Origin: Zancudomyces culisetae
Taxonomy: Eukaryota > Kickxellomycota > Harpellomycetes > Harpellales > Legeriomycetaceae
Length of the DNA: 19,159 nucleotides
Assembly (NCBI GenBank): GCA_001969505.1
Contig: LSSK01000670.1
Span: 1-19,159, forward strand
Direction: 5' to 3'
Shown here one piece after another: positions 9,608 to 19,159 of the stretch. Positions within the stretch are counted from its first letter, which is position 1. Each line of letters starts with the position of its first letter. Under the pieces are notes generated by a model. The model made no database searches. It was not told the DNA's origin and saw only the letters and a list, made by a program, of their open reading frames with translations. The translations under genes and the position numbers were made by a program.

Positions 9608-10682
9608 AAAACAGGTCTCTAATGGTTTAATAAAAGTGGTAATACAAGAATCAGCATTATGTAGTTGGCGATTTTCATTTACAATTGGCAAACAAAATAG
9701 AAACCCAGAAAAAGATAAAAAATTTTCCAATTTGGAGAAAAATCACTACTAGAAACAATACAGAAATGGAGAATGAGCATGTATCACCGGTTTTGTTTTT
9801 GTTAATGTAACCGCTGTGAATGTAGAAAATGCTACACAATCAAAAAATCCATTTTTGGTATCTGCTGCGTTTAATTGTTTACAGACACAGCTGGACTATA
9901 GCGAGAGTTTTGCAAGTTTAAACTCTTTTTGCATCTGCCTTTTTTTTGCATATATGTTTTTTTTTTAATAAAAAATTATACAAATAATTAGAAATCGACA
10001 ACGTTTACAATGAATTTACCCAATTCTTAATTATAGAGGCAATTAAAAGCATTTGTGTTTAAACCAAGCTGAAAAACACGATTTCCATTTTTTGTGTTTT
10101 TGTTTTTGGTATGGACAGACTAAATATCTAGAATCTCGAACAACAGAGCAATAAATGGGTTGACAGCATTATTATTCTTGTGCTAATAATCACGAGTATT
10201 TTCATTGTTGGTTATACTAAATAAAATATATTTATAAGGCAGTTCAATTATAGCCATAACGCGCTTAGAATTCCGCCAAAATTTAAGAACACATCGGCCT
10301 AATTTATCCAGTTTATTGAATGGACCCTTCAGAATGAAATAAAAGGTAGAGTGCTAATCCATTACAAAAGTGCAATAAAATGATGTATATGGTTTAAAGG
10401 TTACAAATACAGGTATTTTTATAATCAAAATATTCCGAGGTGTTATAATACCTTATCCAATATTATATAAACTATTAATTATTTGTTTCTAGTTGAATTT
10501 TTTAGACAGGTGATACATATAAACGCATAACTTTTGGTTCATGTTAACTTCAATACATAAGCACTCACCACCTTAATACACAGACAAACAATCCAGCCTC
10601 TTTAAATATAGGTTTATACTAAAATAATATCAAAGCCAAGGTCGAACAGTCTTACGGTAGAATAGAATAGAGCAAACCAAAT

Positions 10683-12152
10683 ATGATTGCAGCAGCAAAG
10701 GTGTACACATCCTTAAATTTGGATGTATTCTCTTTTTTTAAAGAGAGTAAAAACAAAAAAATAAATGAAGCATATCTAGCGGCAGACAGAAGAGACATTC
10801 TATATAAAGAGGTTATAGGTAAGTTGTTTATGACAACAAAATTTACGCAATTCGACTTCTATTCTAGCATTGAGTATCTCCAGAGCGAAGTGTTATAAAA
10901 ATAATATCACTTTTTGCTTTAAATATTTATTTTTACCAAGAAAAAATGGACGGTTACACAGGTTCTAATGGGAATAAATTTATTGATTTTAGAATTGTTC
11001 GAAAAAATGGTCTTGGAGCTATTCACAACCTCAGAAAAAGAATATAATACGGGGCTACAGACACCAAAAACAGATTGTACTTTAAATAATTTGCCCGAGT
11101 TAAAAAGTTTTATAAAAAATGTTACTCTAAGAACAAAAACCTCGATATCATGTATTATTTTGGCATTATTATATCTGGCTCGAATTAAGGCAAATAATCC
11201 TGGTCTAATAGGATCTACAGGATCGGCTTACAGACTTATTATATCATCATTATGCGTAGCTACAAAATATTTGTACGATGATGCCTATCATAACTATTCG
11301 TGGGTTCAGGTTTGTATGGGACTATTTGAACTTTGCGAGTTGAACCAGATGGAAAATGAGTTTATGAGTTATTTACAATACCAGCTTTTTGTCTCTCCGA
11401 ATGAATGGAATCAATGGGTGGCAACAATCGAAGCCAGACTTGTACAAACTTGGAAAGAGAATGGAGTAGCAGAATTATTGTGGAAAAGGGAAGTATTTTT
11501 ATCAAATGAATGTTGCAGCAGAAGTGTAAGCAGTACGGTATCAAACGTTGCGTGGAGTAGTAAGGGAAAGATACTTTTAGATTCTTTCTCTAAGGCTTTG
11601 GGGTCCGAAAGTAAGATTGGCTACAGCTCGACACATAAATCTAATGCGAGTATTACAGGAAAAAAGTTCTATGTTAATATCGCTGGTAAAACAAAAAATA
11701 ATTCTAATGGTAAAGATAGGGTATTCTTTTCAACTTCAAACTTACCAAGTCGAAGCAAAAAGATGAATTCCATAAAAAACTTGAACTTCTTTAGGAGCAA
11801 AAAAATTGAAGATGTAGAAATGGCTGAATGTTGCCAAGATAACAGTAGTGATAGTATCACTGTTGATATATGCACACAGCCTAAACGGGGAAGAGCACTC
11901 GTCAAGCTAAAGCAAAGTTTTAGCAGTCTGACAAAGATGGCAGGTAACGGTACTACAACTTGTAACCAGTTTGGTAAGAAGCCAAGAATCTGTAACGAGA
12001 GGGAATACATAGAACTTTCTTCGCCTATTTACAGTACGACACGCCGCGCCTTTAATTCAACAAATCACTCAAAATCAAGCGCAAATATTAAGAGCTCCAG
12101 CACTAGCAGTTCTGGTGTGATGAGCGATTCACAGACTATAGTCATAATGTAG
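10683..12152 (+). CDS. Pho80/Pcl-like cyclin
   Basis: Exons are 10683-10818 and 10993-12152, giving 431 residues. The intron is GTAAGT...TTTTAG with TTCTAAT as a likely branch site, and it joins KEVI to ELFEKMV. The cyclin box (about residues 79-190) has the Pho80-family order: LPELKSFIKNV, ALLYLARIK, then YRLIISSLCVATKYLYDD, a W, and LNQMENEFMSYLQYQLFVS. These cyclins partner Pho85-type kinases, and members control phosphate response, polarity, the cell cycle or glycogen. Which subgroup this is cannot be told, so no symbol is given. The C-terminal half (from about residue 200) is rich in Ser, Lys and Asn with basic patches, no obvious domain, and probably disordered. The ATG sits in good context (CAAATATG), with no upstream in-frame start. 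It is monocistronic, and its nearest downstream gene is 2.4 kb away. Confidence 0.85.
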
Positions 12153-12423
12153 AGTTAATTTTGATATATGCATAGATTGAGAAGTATATCTCTATAAATA
12201 TATCCATGCTCCAAGCAGATGTAGTTTATATTTCATGTTGTACAATCTTTTTTCATTTCATATTTCTACTATATCCTAGAAGTTTTTGAATACTATTTAG
12301 AAAATGTTTATCTGGAATTTTGGTATCTATCACAAGAAAAGCAGTATTACTGCAAACGGATTAAAAATCTGTGTAAATAAATCAAAATAGGAGCTAAAAA
12401 TCCCTTTTTAAGTTTATAAAAGT

Positions 12424-12467
12424 CCAAATCAGTTAGGACTACCCAAATCAGTTAGGACTACCCAAAT
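12424..12467 (+). repeat. 19-bp tandem repeat, 2.3 copies
   Basis: The unit CCAAATCAGTTAGGACTAC occurs at 12424-12442 and again identically at 12443-12461, then CCAAAT starts a third copy. Each unit contains a GGACT that can pair with the AGTCC at 12422-12426 and nearby. It lies about 270 bases after the cyclin stop codon. The perfect identity suggests a recent duplication. Confidence 0.92.
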
Positions 12468-14371
12468 GTAAGATCCAAAATGCAACAAAAATAAATACTC
12501 AACAGTTATAAAACCTAACAAAGTTCTGAGTTGTCATTTTTTGGCGAGTAGCCACTACCTATGAATGAAATCAAGAGATGCTTGTATTAGGAAATTACGA
12601 GAGAGTATGTTTTCATTTAAACTAGTAGGGAAAAAGGTCGATATTCTTTTAAATTTTAGTTATTAATGATAATTTAATCAGTATTTTATTTGAAACAACT
12701 ATTAAAAAATGCTGCCTATATTATTTCAAGTTTGAAATGGCGTTAATATATACAGAATTTTTGTAATACTATTGCTGAAATGGAAAGTAAATAAAATAGT
12801 TTGGCAGTGTGGGTATGCAACAATAACTCGATTTATCGCTTTTTTATGCATGCTGAGTATATGCTACTATCTATATTTGGTGCATTGGCGACACACATGA
12901 GTTAGACCTACCATAATCGAATGGTTGGGGCTTTTTATACCAACGCAAACAATAAAGTATGTTTTCAAAAGATAAAACCCAAGTATATTGCATATACAGT
13001 CTGCATTCATGAGTTTAAAAATTATCAGGCTTTATTTAGTCTCATTTTATTACTTGATATAAAATCATTGGTACTAACGTTTATTTTTTGGGGGGAGGGG
13101 AGAGTAGGAGATTGGTGTATCTACTGGTTTTCGTACTAACCAATATATTCGCTTTACTTAAGAACTTGTTTCGGATTAAAAATTATTTAATTACAGTTAT
13201 AACATTAACAGTTAAAATAGTTGGGAGGGGGTTTAAAGGAACAATGTAATTTGGCTACACAACTTTGTGAACTATGCTCTTTGTGCTTTAGTAAAAAGAT
13301 ATTATATGTATTAAAATTAGATCATTTTTAGAAAGATTTACTAATGAAGTTGACCCGAAGAAAAGTTGACCTGTGGGAATACAGGACCTCGACGATAAAT
13401 CGCAAATCCAATTAAAAGAATATTACCACAGAATCAACATTTAGTAGTTATAGATGAAGTTGGTAAAGTAAAAATGCATTTACTTTAACTCTTATTAGCA
13501 CTCTTATGTAAAATTACTAAATGTGTTGATCAAAAAAATAATTCTTAATGATACTTTGATATGACAGTTTGATAATTAGAAATAAAACGGGAACGGTAGT
13601 GAGATATCACCATTTATAGCTTATTTGCTGCTCGGATTTTCATTTACTAAATCTGAGCATTATTCTGTTCAGTAATTGATATTCTCCCCAAAAAAAACAG
13701 AAAAGTACTCATGAAAATTCGGAATTGGTATTACCCAATGATCCGCATAGTTTTGCTAGTTCATGCAGCAATAAATGTGTTATAAGACTGGATAAAAAAA
13801 TCGATATACCCTTACGAGTTCTTAATATCTAAAATATTAAATCTTGACCCAACTACACTACTAAGCTTTAACTAAGGTTAATACAACAATTATTGCTGAT
13901 TGGCTGAAATTCTATTTAGTACTCATATTCCGAAAATACCTTTAAATATCAAATTATAACGGAATAACAGGAACACCAAATAGCTTGAATATGGCATTCA
14001 CATTCTTCTACGTGGTATAATTAATTACCACCCAATTATAGTTTTTTTTTTGGTTTGTTTAATGGGCAAGCATGATGGTTTCAAGAATAGGCTGACTTAT
14101 TACTTTATATAATAGTGAAAAGTTTTTGAGAATTGTTATGTGTATTTTACGTATTTTATAATAACAAATATGTAACAATGAACGAAAAATCATGTATATT
14201 TTTACCAAAAAGTTAACGCAGGTGAACCAAATAGAAAGAAATCGGAATGATCGCCGAATAAAAATGTAAATTTTTACTACTATTTTAAGCTGCAAACTAA
14301 GAAAGCCTATTGATAGCTATAGTTAATATTGGGTTTATTTTATAAGGGGGAGACATCAAGCTTGAATTCAA

Positions 14372-14378
14372 TATAAAA
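14372..14378 (+). promoter_or_regulatory. probable TATA box of ERG25
   Basis: TATAAAA occurs 194 bases before the ERG25 ATG. The spacing fits a fungal promoter with a leader of 100 bases or more. No element resembling the Upc2 sterol-response core was seen between here and the ATG. Confidence 0.4.
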
Positions 14379-14390
14379 GTGCATGAAGAG

Positions 14391-14510
14391 ATGTCGAAAA
14401 AAAAACAAGAGCAACACATCACTCACTCTATAGCATTGTAACATACAGAGCATACGCCTAATATACACAGCGTACTACGTATTGACATGTGCAGTATTTA
14501 CACATTGTAA
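14391..14510 (+). other. upstream open reading frames in the ERG25 leader
   Basis: Two short frames begin with ATG between the TATA-like box and the ERG25 start: 14391-14441 (16 residues, beginning MSKKKQEQ) and 14487-14510 (7 residues, MCSIYTL). Neither overlaps the main start codon. If the transcript begins a few tens of bases after 14378, at least the second lies within the mRNA and could reduce translation of ERG25 or make it conditional. The leader after them (14520-14560) is very purine-rich. Confidence 0.4.
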
Positions 14511-14571
14511 TAATACTCATTTCAACAAGAAAAGAAAGAAAAGAAAGAAAAGACAAAAACCATATTTAAAA

Positions 14572-15531
14572 ATGAACAGTGTTTTCTCCTCCCTGATCAG
14601 TATAGGTGCATACATGGAACGCTTCCACACAGTTGGAAATGCTGCTGATAGGATGCCTATAGGATATACACCAACATGGTATGAAAAGTCTTGGCTATCC
14701 ATATTCGAGGAACGAAATGAGACCTTGATGTATGGATTTGTTATATTTATTTTTCATGTTTCAGTGTATTTCCTCAGTTATTCAGTGCAGTTTACTTTTG
14801 AAAGCATTCCTGCGTTACAAAAGTATAAGATACAGCAGAATATGCATGTATCAGACAAGGAATGGTGGACAGGTGTGCGCAGATTCTTGGAAAATATGTT
14901 TCTCATCAGACTACCCACAATTATGCTCTTTTTTCCTGCTGTGGAACTTCTGAATTTTGATATTTCGGTTCCATTCCCGCCACTATATGTTATTTTACTT
15001 CAAACTCTATTTTTCATGGTTGCTGATGATTTCTGGCACTACTGGACTCACCGCTTGCTACATGTGGACTATCTGTACCGAAAAATTCACGTAATTCACC
15101 ACGAATACTCTGCACCATTTGGGCTAATCGGTGATTATTCGCACCCAATCAAATCAACTAGTTTGGCTCTTACCGCAATTAGTGGAGCAGTCATGTATTC
15201 ATGGTTGGCCAGTTCTACAGGTTTATTCAAAGAGGCTCATGTAATCCCAATAGTCTTGTGGATTGGAGTAAAAACATTTGTATCACTTGAAGTACACACG
15301 GGATATGATTTCCCATGGTTACTGAACAACTTGATCCCAATATGGGCGGGCGCTGACTATCATGACTATCATCATATGGCATATGGAAACAACTTTGCAA
15401 GTATGTTTAGACATATGGATTTCATCCTTGGGACAGACAATGGTTACCATAAGTTTAAGAAGCTAAAGAAAATGAATCAAGAAAAAGTGCTAAAGGAGCG
15501 AAAAGATCAAAAGGTTAAAAAGGACGGATAG
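14572..15531 (+). CDS. ERG25: C-4 methylsterol oxidase (Erg25)
   Basis: An intronless gene for 319 residues. It is an ER-membrane non-haem di-iron oxidase of the fatty acid hydroxylase superfamily that oxidises the C-4 methyl groups of sterol intermediates, working with Erg26 and Erg27 in ergosterol synthesis. The three histidine boxes are intact: H160-x3-H164 (HRLLH), H173-x2-H176-H177 (HVIHH) and H264-x2-H267-H268 (HDYHH). WHYWTH, HEYSAPFG, HTGYDFPW and IWAGADYHDYHH are family signatures. Likely membrane segments lie near 52-72, 108-125, 138-152 and 222-240. The C-terminus ends KKDG, a dilysine KKxx ER-retrieval signal. Where relatives often have AAEYAHP this protein has IGDYSHP (186-192), a conservative change. 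The start is the first ATG of this frame; the open frame extends upstream without another ATG. Confidence 0.94.
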   Translation: MNSVFSSLISIGAYMERFHTVGNAADRMPIGYTPTWYEKSWLSIFEERNETLMYGFVIFIFHVSVYFLSYSVQFTFESIPALQKYKIQQNMHVSDKEWWTGVRRFLENMFLIRLPTIMLFFPAVELLNFDISVPFPPLYVILLQTLFFMVADDFWHYWTHRLLHVDYLYRKIHVIHHEYSAPFGLIGDYSHPIKSTSLALTAISGAVMYSWLASSTGLFKEAHVIPIVLWIGVKTFVSLEVHTGYDFPWLLNNLIPIWAGADYHDYHHMAYGNNFASMFRHMDFILGTDNGYHKFKKLKKMNQEKVLKERKDQKVKKDG

Positions 15532-17762
15532 ACTTTTTTTTAGGAGATTTTCTACCATACAATTCACAAAAAATAGATTTGCACTCTTCAAATATTCATG
15601 TTGTATAAAGTTATTTACGCGGTATTACTTCATATTATTTTTCATTATTTCGTATTGTATAGTTTGATAAATACAGTATATACTTTTTTTTAATTAACCA
15701 GAGCCTGTCACTTCAAGCATTATAGTTACATACTTTTCAATAATATCGTGTTTTTAAAAAATTCTACTACCATGAATAGGAATAAACCATTTAGAATATA
15801 ATGAGGTAAATAAGCTCTATGGTCAGTTATTTTGACCGTTTACAGTACTGTAATTACATCACATTCTTAAATTGCCCATTTATAGGCTTTGGTTGTAAAA
15901 AGGGCATAATTCTGGTTTACACTTACATTCGAGTAACTGAAAAAGACCGATTAAATATCAGAAACATCTTTTGATCCAACACCTGATGGGTATAAAGTTA
16001 TTAGATTTACAGAGTAGAATAACATTGTAGTATTTCTAAAAATATATAGTTGACTCGTTTTTTAATCAAAAAACCAATAAAACACAAATTATTGATCTTA
16101 TGATTGATTAATCGATATCTGAATCTTAAAGCTATATTAAGAATTATTTCTCAATTCCATTTGGAGTAGTTTTCCAGCTTAATTAATTTTTTTTATATTG
16201 CTCAGACTTCTATTTAAAGCCTGTATATTCAAGAAAGAAAGATAAAGAGTGAATCAGTGCCATTAGATGATTGTATTTTACTTGATACACTAAAACAAAA
16301 ATATACTAATATCTTTGATAATACTTTTAAAGTCATTTATTAGTTCTTGCAAAGAACAAAGTTCGTGAGTTTCGGAATATTTAGATAAAAACTAGTAAAT
16401 TTAATATACTTTTGACAATAATAAGCAAAAATGGTTATAAATTGACTAGATGAAAAGATATTTACTGAGGCTTTTATAAATATATCAAAGCTAAAAGTTC
16501 AAATAACAACGATCAAAAATGGTTGAGTCGTCACTCGAATTTAATATAACTAACACGTTAATACGGCGTTGAACACGATTATACCATTCCTCAATATATT
16601 TCTAGTGTTAATTAATCTATTACAGTCTTAAAAAATATTTAATATGTTTTATATTTTATATTTTATTTTTTCACTAGCTTATAGTTAGAAATAAGATTTA
16701 AAAATTTGTTGCAATTTTCAGTGATTGAAAAGCAATTTAAATTGTAAAAGTTATAAAGATTATTAATAAAATACAATTAAACTTTAAAAAATGAAGAAAA
16801 AATATGAGTATTATAACCTAAAATAAACATGGCCAGGTCCAAATTTGCCATTAAAAATGCATAAGTATAACAATACAAGCTTATACATTATTAAACGTAC
16901 AAATTTAAACTAAAATTATCTTTTGTTAATATTTTTAATTAACGCAATTATTGGCAAATTTTGTTAATTAGTGCTGATGGCCGACATTAGAAATTCGCAA
17001 TAATAATTATATACGTAAATTGGATAAGATGTTACGAGACAGAGATAAGGGAAATATAAAGATAATGACTTAAGAAAGTTAGTATTTTTCAGTAAGCTAT
17101 TAGAGTTAGTTAAGAAGGTATATCTAAATAAAGTTAGAATATAAGTCGCAACTCGACATTGTGATTAAAATTATAGTATTGATTCTCAACAATTAACTAA
17201 TAAAATTTGTAATAGTAATAAAATTCTAAAATTGAAAGTATATTAGTGTATTAGTATATTAAAAAAAAGTAAATCAAAAATAGAATAGTTATGGTATAAA
17301 ATGCTAAAAAATCTAATTCAGAGTAAATATATAAATTAATATAAAAAGCATGTAATAAAATGTAAAGTTTTAATAAATGACATGATTAATTAAAATAATA
17401 ATGAAAGTAAATTGATAAAGTCTAAAATAGATAAATATTTTTAAATAAAGTTGATCATATATGAATCAAGTATATTTTGAAACTTAGAATTACAGAGTAC
17501 GAATAGACTGAGAATGTAAGCTATAAACAGCTGAGCTCGCTACACAAATTCAGTTTCCATCTGATGATAAACTAATTTATATTATAATATTTTAATAGCT
17601 ATAAAGTAAAATGATGTTAATAATTAAATTTAATCACAAAATAATAAATAGTAAATGTATAGTACTAACAGTTAGATACAAATATATTTTCACTTTTCGA
17701 AGATAGTAATTTCTTTCACATTTTCCAAAAACGTAAATCATTAAAACGGTCAGCGATCGAAA

Positions 17763-17790
17763 TACGATTTGATAGTATTTACAAATCGTA
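17763..17790. repeat. 9-bp perfect inverted repeat (hairpin)
   Basis: TACGATTTG at 17763-17771 is the exact reverse complement of CAAATCGTA at 17782-17790, with a 10-base AT loop. It has no following T-run that would mark a Pol III terminator. A stem of this length is not rare in AT-rich DNA, so function is uncertain. Confidence 0.6.
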
Positions 17791-17915
17791 ACAGATTCAA
17801 TAGCAAAAGAATAATTATATTTTTATTATAAAGGTACATGATTTTTTACTAGCGAATCAATCATATATAATAGAATAAAAAGACTACTATTAGCAGCAAT
17901 AGTGATCAATAAATG

Positions 17916-17929
17916 ATAACGATCGTTAT
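17916..17929. repeat. 14-bp perfect palindrome centred on CGATCG
   Basis: ATAACGATCGTTAT reads the same on both strands. The central CGATCG is unusual in a region of about 20% GC, and another CGATCG-like site (GCGATCGA) occurs at about 17753. It could be a site for a dimeric DNA-binding protein; this is inference only. Confidence 0.6.
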
Positions 17930-18782
17930 TAGTAATGTTGAGTAGGAAAAATCAGCTAGTATAAACGAAAGCAGACGGTGAATAGTAAAAAGATATATAT
18001 AAATTGGTATTTTCATAAAGTAGAAATACGACCATGGTTAATTTTTGATAATTATATAATAAGTTTTTATACACTATGGGTAATCACTAATTTTATACAA
18101 AAAAATCTTTATAAAATTTATGTACTATTATCACAAATATAAATAATGATATACAAAAGAAATGTATTATTTAAATAATCACAAAAGGTAAAAAATTTAA
18201 ACTTTTGAAGTCAATATACAATATTTATTAATTATTGAATAAATTGTGAAAAAAAATACTTATAATATAAACAGACTAAAATGTATAAATAAACTACTGT
18301 AATATATAAAGATGTTATAGCTATCCGATATATCTTCAGCTAACAGTTTGATAAGTTTGGTAAAACGCTTATGATGTCAGTTAACTAAGATCTCAGATCA
18401 CTTCAATAGTACTGATTGCTGAAATAAGTATGTTAAATATCTTTATTATTGCTAAATAATAATAAAACAATAAGTAAACTCGATTTAATAAAGTTATAGT
18501 TCTAATTAATAAGTATGAATAAACGTATGTTATAAGTATATACCGCAATGAAAGGCTAAAGATGTATCTTTTCGTTGTCCGCTATATTATTATTCGTTAT
18601 CGTTCGGATATTCTATCTTTAACAATATAGTCGTTTTAGCTTTAATTTAGCTAAATTGATCGGTGCTTTATTCTATATAGAACAGGAATTAATTAACGAG
18701 CTAAAATAGTATAGCAGTTATACTACACTTAAAAAAATGTAATTATAGAAAACGATAAAAGTAATATAATAGTGAATAAAAG

Positions 18783-18854
18783 AGGTCGTGCCGAGAATCG
18801 AACTCGGATCGCAAGATTCAGAGTCTTATGTGCTAACCATTACACCACACAACC
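18783..18854 (-). tRNA. tRNA-Gln (anticodon CUG)
   Basis: A 72-base cloverleaf on the minus strand, without an intron. Acceptor GGTTGTG (18854-18848) pairs with CACGACC (18790-18784) with one G-U, followed by discriminator T at 18783. The anticodon stem TAAGA/TCTTG encloses loop CTCTGAA, so the anticodon is CTG, reading CAG as glutamine. The T arm is CCGAG-TTCGATT-CTCGG. The A and B box regions are intact. A TTTT Pol III terminator follows at once (18780-18777 on this strand). CCA is not encoded, as usual in eukaryotes. Confidence 0.96.
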
Positions 18855-19159
18855 GCTTGTGATGTTGTAGAATAATCAGTATGAATATCCTATTGAACTA
18901 TTCTACTTAAAAAATTGTACTAGTTTATTTGCTATTAAAACTTTTAATATACTTATTTTAAATTTGTGTAAAAAGGTTGTTCTTTATTTTTCTTCCTTGT
19001 TGTTTGTTAAATACTATCTAAACTAAACTTAAATAAATGTAAAACTAATCACATTCTAATCCAAAACTCTCCTGGTAAAAATGATAAGGATGTGATGAAA
19101 CAAAACTAGATATGATAACTAAAATTCAATAATTAAAAATGGCTATAATTTCTGCTATA
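18855..19159. other. 5' flank of the tRNA gene to the window end
   Basis: AT-rich DNA with no gene. GTAGAATA at 18867-18874 is the reverse complement of TATTCTAC at 18899-18906, a possible small hairpin. A TGTTG at 18863, close to the tRNA, superficially resembles an LTR start, but no matching end or target duplication was found. I see nothing else. Confidence 0.4.

Larger units (their letters stand above)
7796..10682. other. long intergenic region between IST3 and the cyclin gene
   Basis: The two flanking genes are divergent, so both promoters should lie here. Most of it is AT-rich with homopolymer runs. Separate entries cover the higher-GC island near 8358-8926 and the CAA microsatellite. 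The longest open frame is on the minus strand at 9460-9167 (97 residues from its first ATG). It is hydrophobic at the N-terminus, matches nothing I recognise and is near the length expected by chance, so it is not called. No TATA box or transcription start can be assigned with confidence. Confidence 0.45.
12153..14571. other. intergenic region between the cyclin gene and ERG25
   Basis: The left end should contain the cyclin 3' UTR and the right end the ERG25 promoter and leader. A 19-bp tandem repeat at 12424-12467 is listed separately. Other visible items are two nearby copies of AAGTTGACC (13347-13355 and 13363-13371) and two short G-rich tracts (13091-13101 and 13223-13231) that do not form a clear four-tract quadruplex motif. 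Short open frames at 12921-13139 (+) and 14295-14059 (-) have no recognisable features and are not called. Confidence 0.45.
15532..18782. other. extremely AT-rich gene-free region
   Basis: After the ERG25 3' end, GC falls progressively, to about 17-20% in places around 17.2-17.4 kb. No open frame of note, tandem array or transposase-like coding remains. Stops are dense in all frames. Short palindromes with CG cores stand out against the background (17763-17790 and 17916-17929, listed separately). GC recovers slightly at about 18541-18700 before the tRNA gene. Options include an AT-rich centromere or origin, a mutated repeat, or simply neutral AT-drifted spacer; the sequence does not decide. 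Confidence 0.5.

Noticed and set aside
12921-13139. Plus-strand 72-codon frame
   Set aside because: No domain, no homologue recognised, isolated in AT-rich spacer, and within chance length.
13091-13231. G-quadruplex
   Set aside because: The G tracts are too few and too far apart to meet a four-tract motif.
14482-14571. N-terminal extension of Erg25 by 30 residues
   Set aside because: It would need a TTG start, the peptide is Lys/Arg-rich leader sequence, and the ATG at 14572 gives the normal family length.
16648-16658. Match to the budding-yeast ARS consensus (TTTTATATTTT)
   Set aside because: Such matches are expected many times in DNA this AT-rich, and the consensus applies only to close relatives of Saccharomyces.
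18863-19096. Possible solo LTR beside the tRNA (TGTTG start, TGTGA near 18858 and 19090)
   Set aside because: The right copy is not preceded by CA, and no LTR-like internal sequence or second copy is seen.

Overview
The window looks like nuclear DNA of an AT-rich, intron-bearing fungus. It carries five protein genes of fungal or general eukaryotic type, a Pho80/Pcl-type cyclin and a C4-methylsterol oxidase among them. Three of the four intron-bearing genes have more than one intron, and there is one Pol III tRNA gene. Eight introns can be placed from reading frame and protein continuity: six start GTAAGT, one GTAAGC and one GTATTT. The code appears standard, because CTG falls at hydrophobic Leu positions inside WD40 repeats. 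I cannot fix the taxon. The A-rich 3' splice sites, low GC, long intergenic stretches and cyclin type would suit an early-diverging (non-Dikarya) fungus, but that is inference.

Layout: 288-2587 (+) DOA1/UFD3/PLAA homologue (WD40, PFU, shortened PUL). 2582-5255 (-) MIT-domain protein of a fungal family, whose stop codon overlaps the end of DOA1. 5256-6654 intergenic, with a short GC-rich minisatellite near its right end. 6655-7795 (-) Ist3/RBMX2 splicing factor in four exons. 7796-10682 long intergenic interval with a relatively GC-rich island near 8358-8926 that is either a structured RNA or decayed coding sequence. 10683-12152 (+) Pho80/Pcl-like cyclin in two exons. 12153-14571 intergenic with a 19-bp tandem repeat, ending in the ERG25 promoter and a leader with upstream ATGs. 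14572-15531 (+) intronless ERG25. 15532-18782 extremely AT-rich gene-free stretch with CG-centred palindromes. 18783-18854 (-) tRNA-Gln(CUG).

Most genes are housekeeping and unrelated in function. The convergent pair DOA1 and the MIT protein is the exception: both families act around ubiquitin-dependent endosomal sorting (DOA1 with Cdc48 and ESCRT-0, MIT domains with ESCRT-III), so the overlap could matter. I found no mobile element, CRISPR array or recognisable new enzymatic system. The observations most worth following are the uniform AATAG 3' splice sites, the truncated PUL domain at the gene overlap, and the island at about 8.4-8.9 kb.
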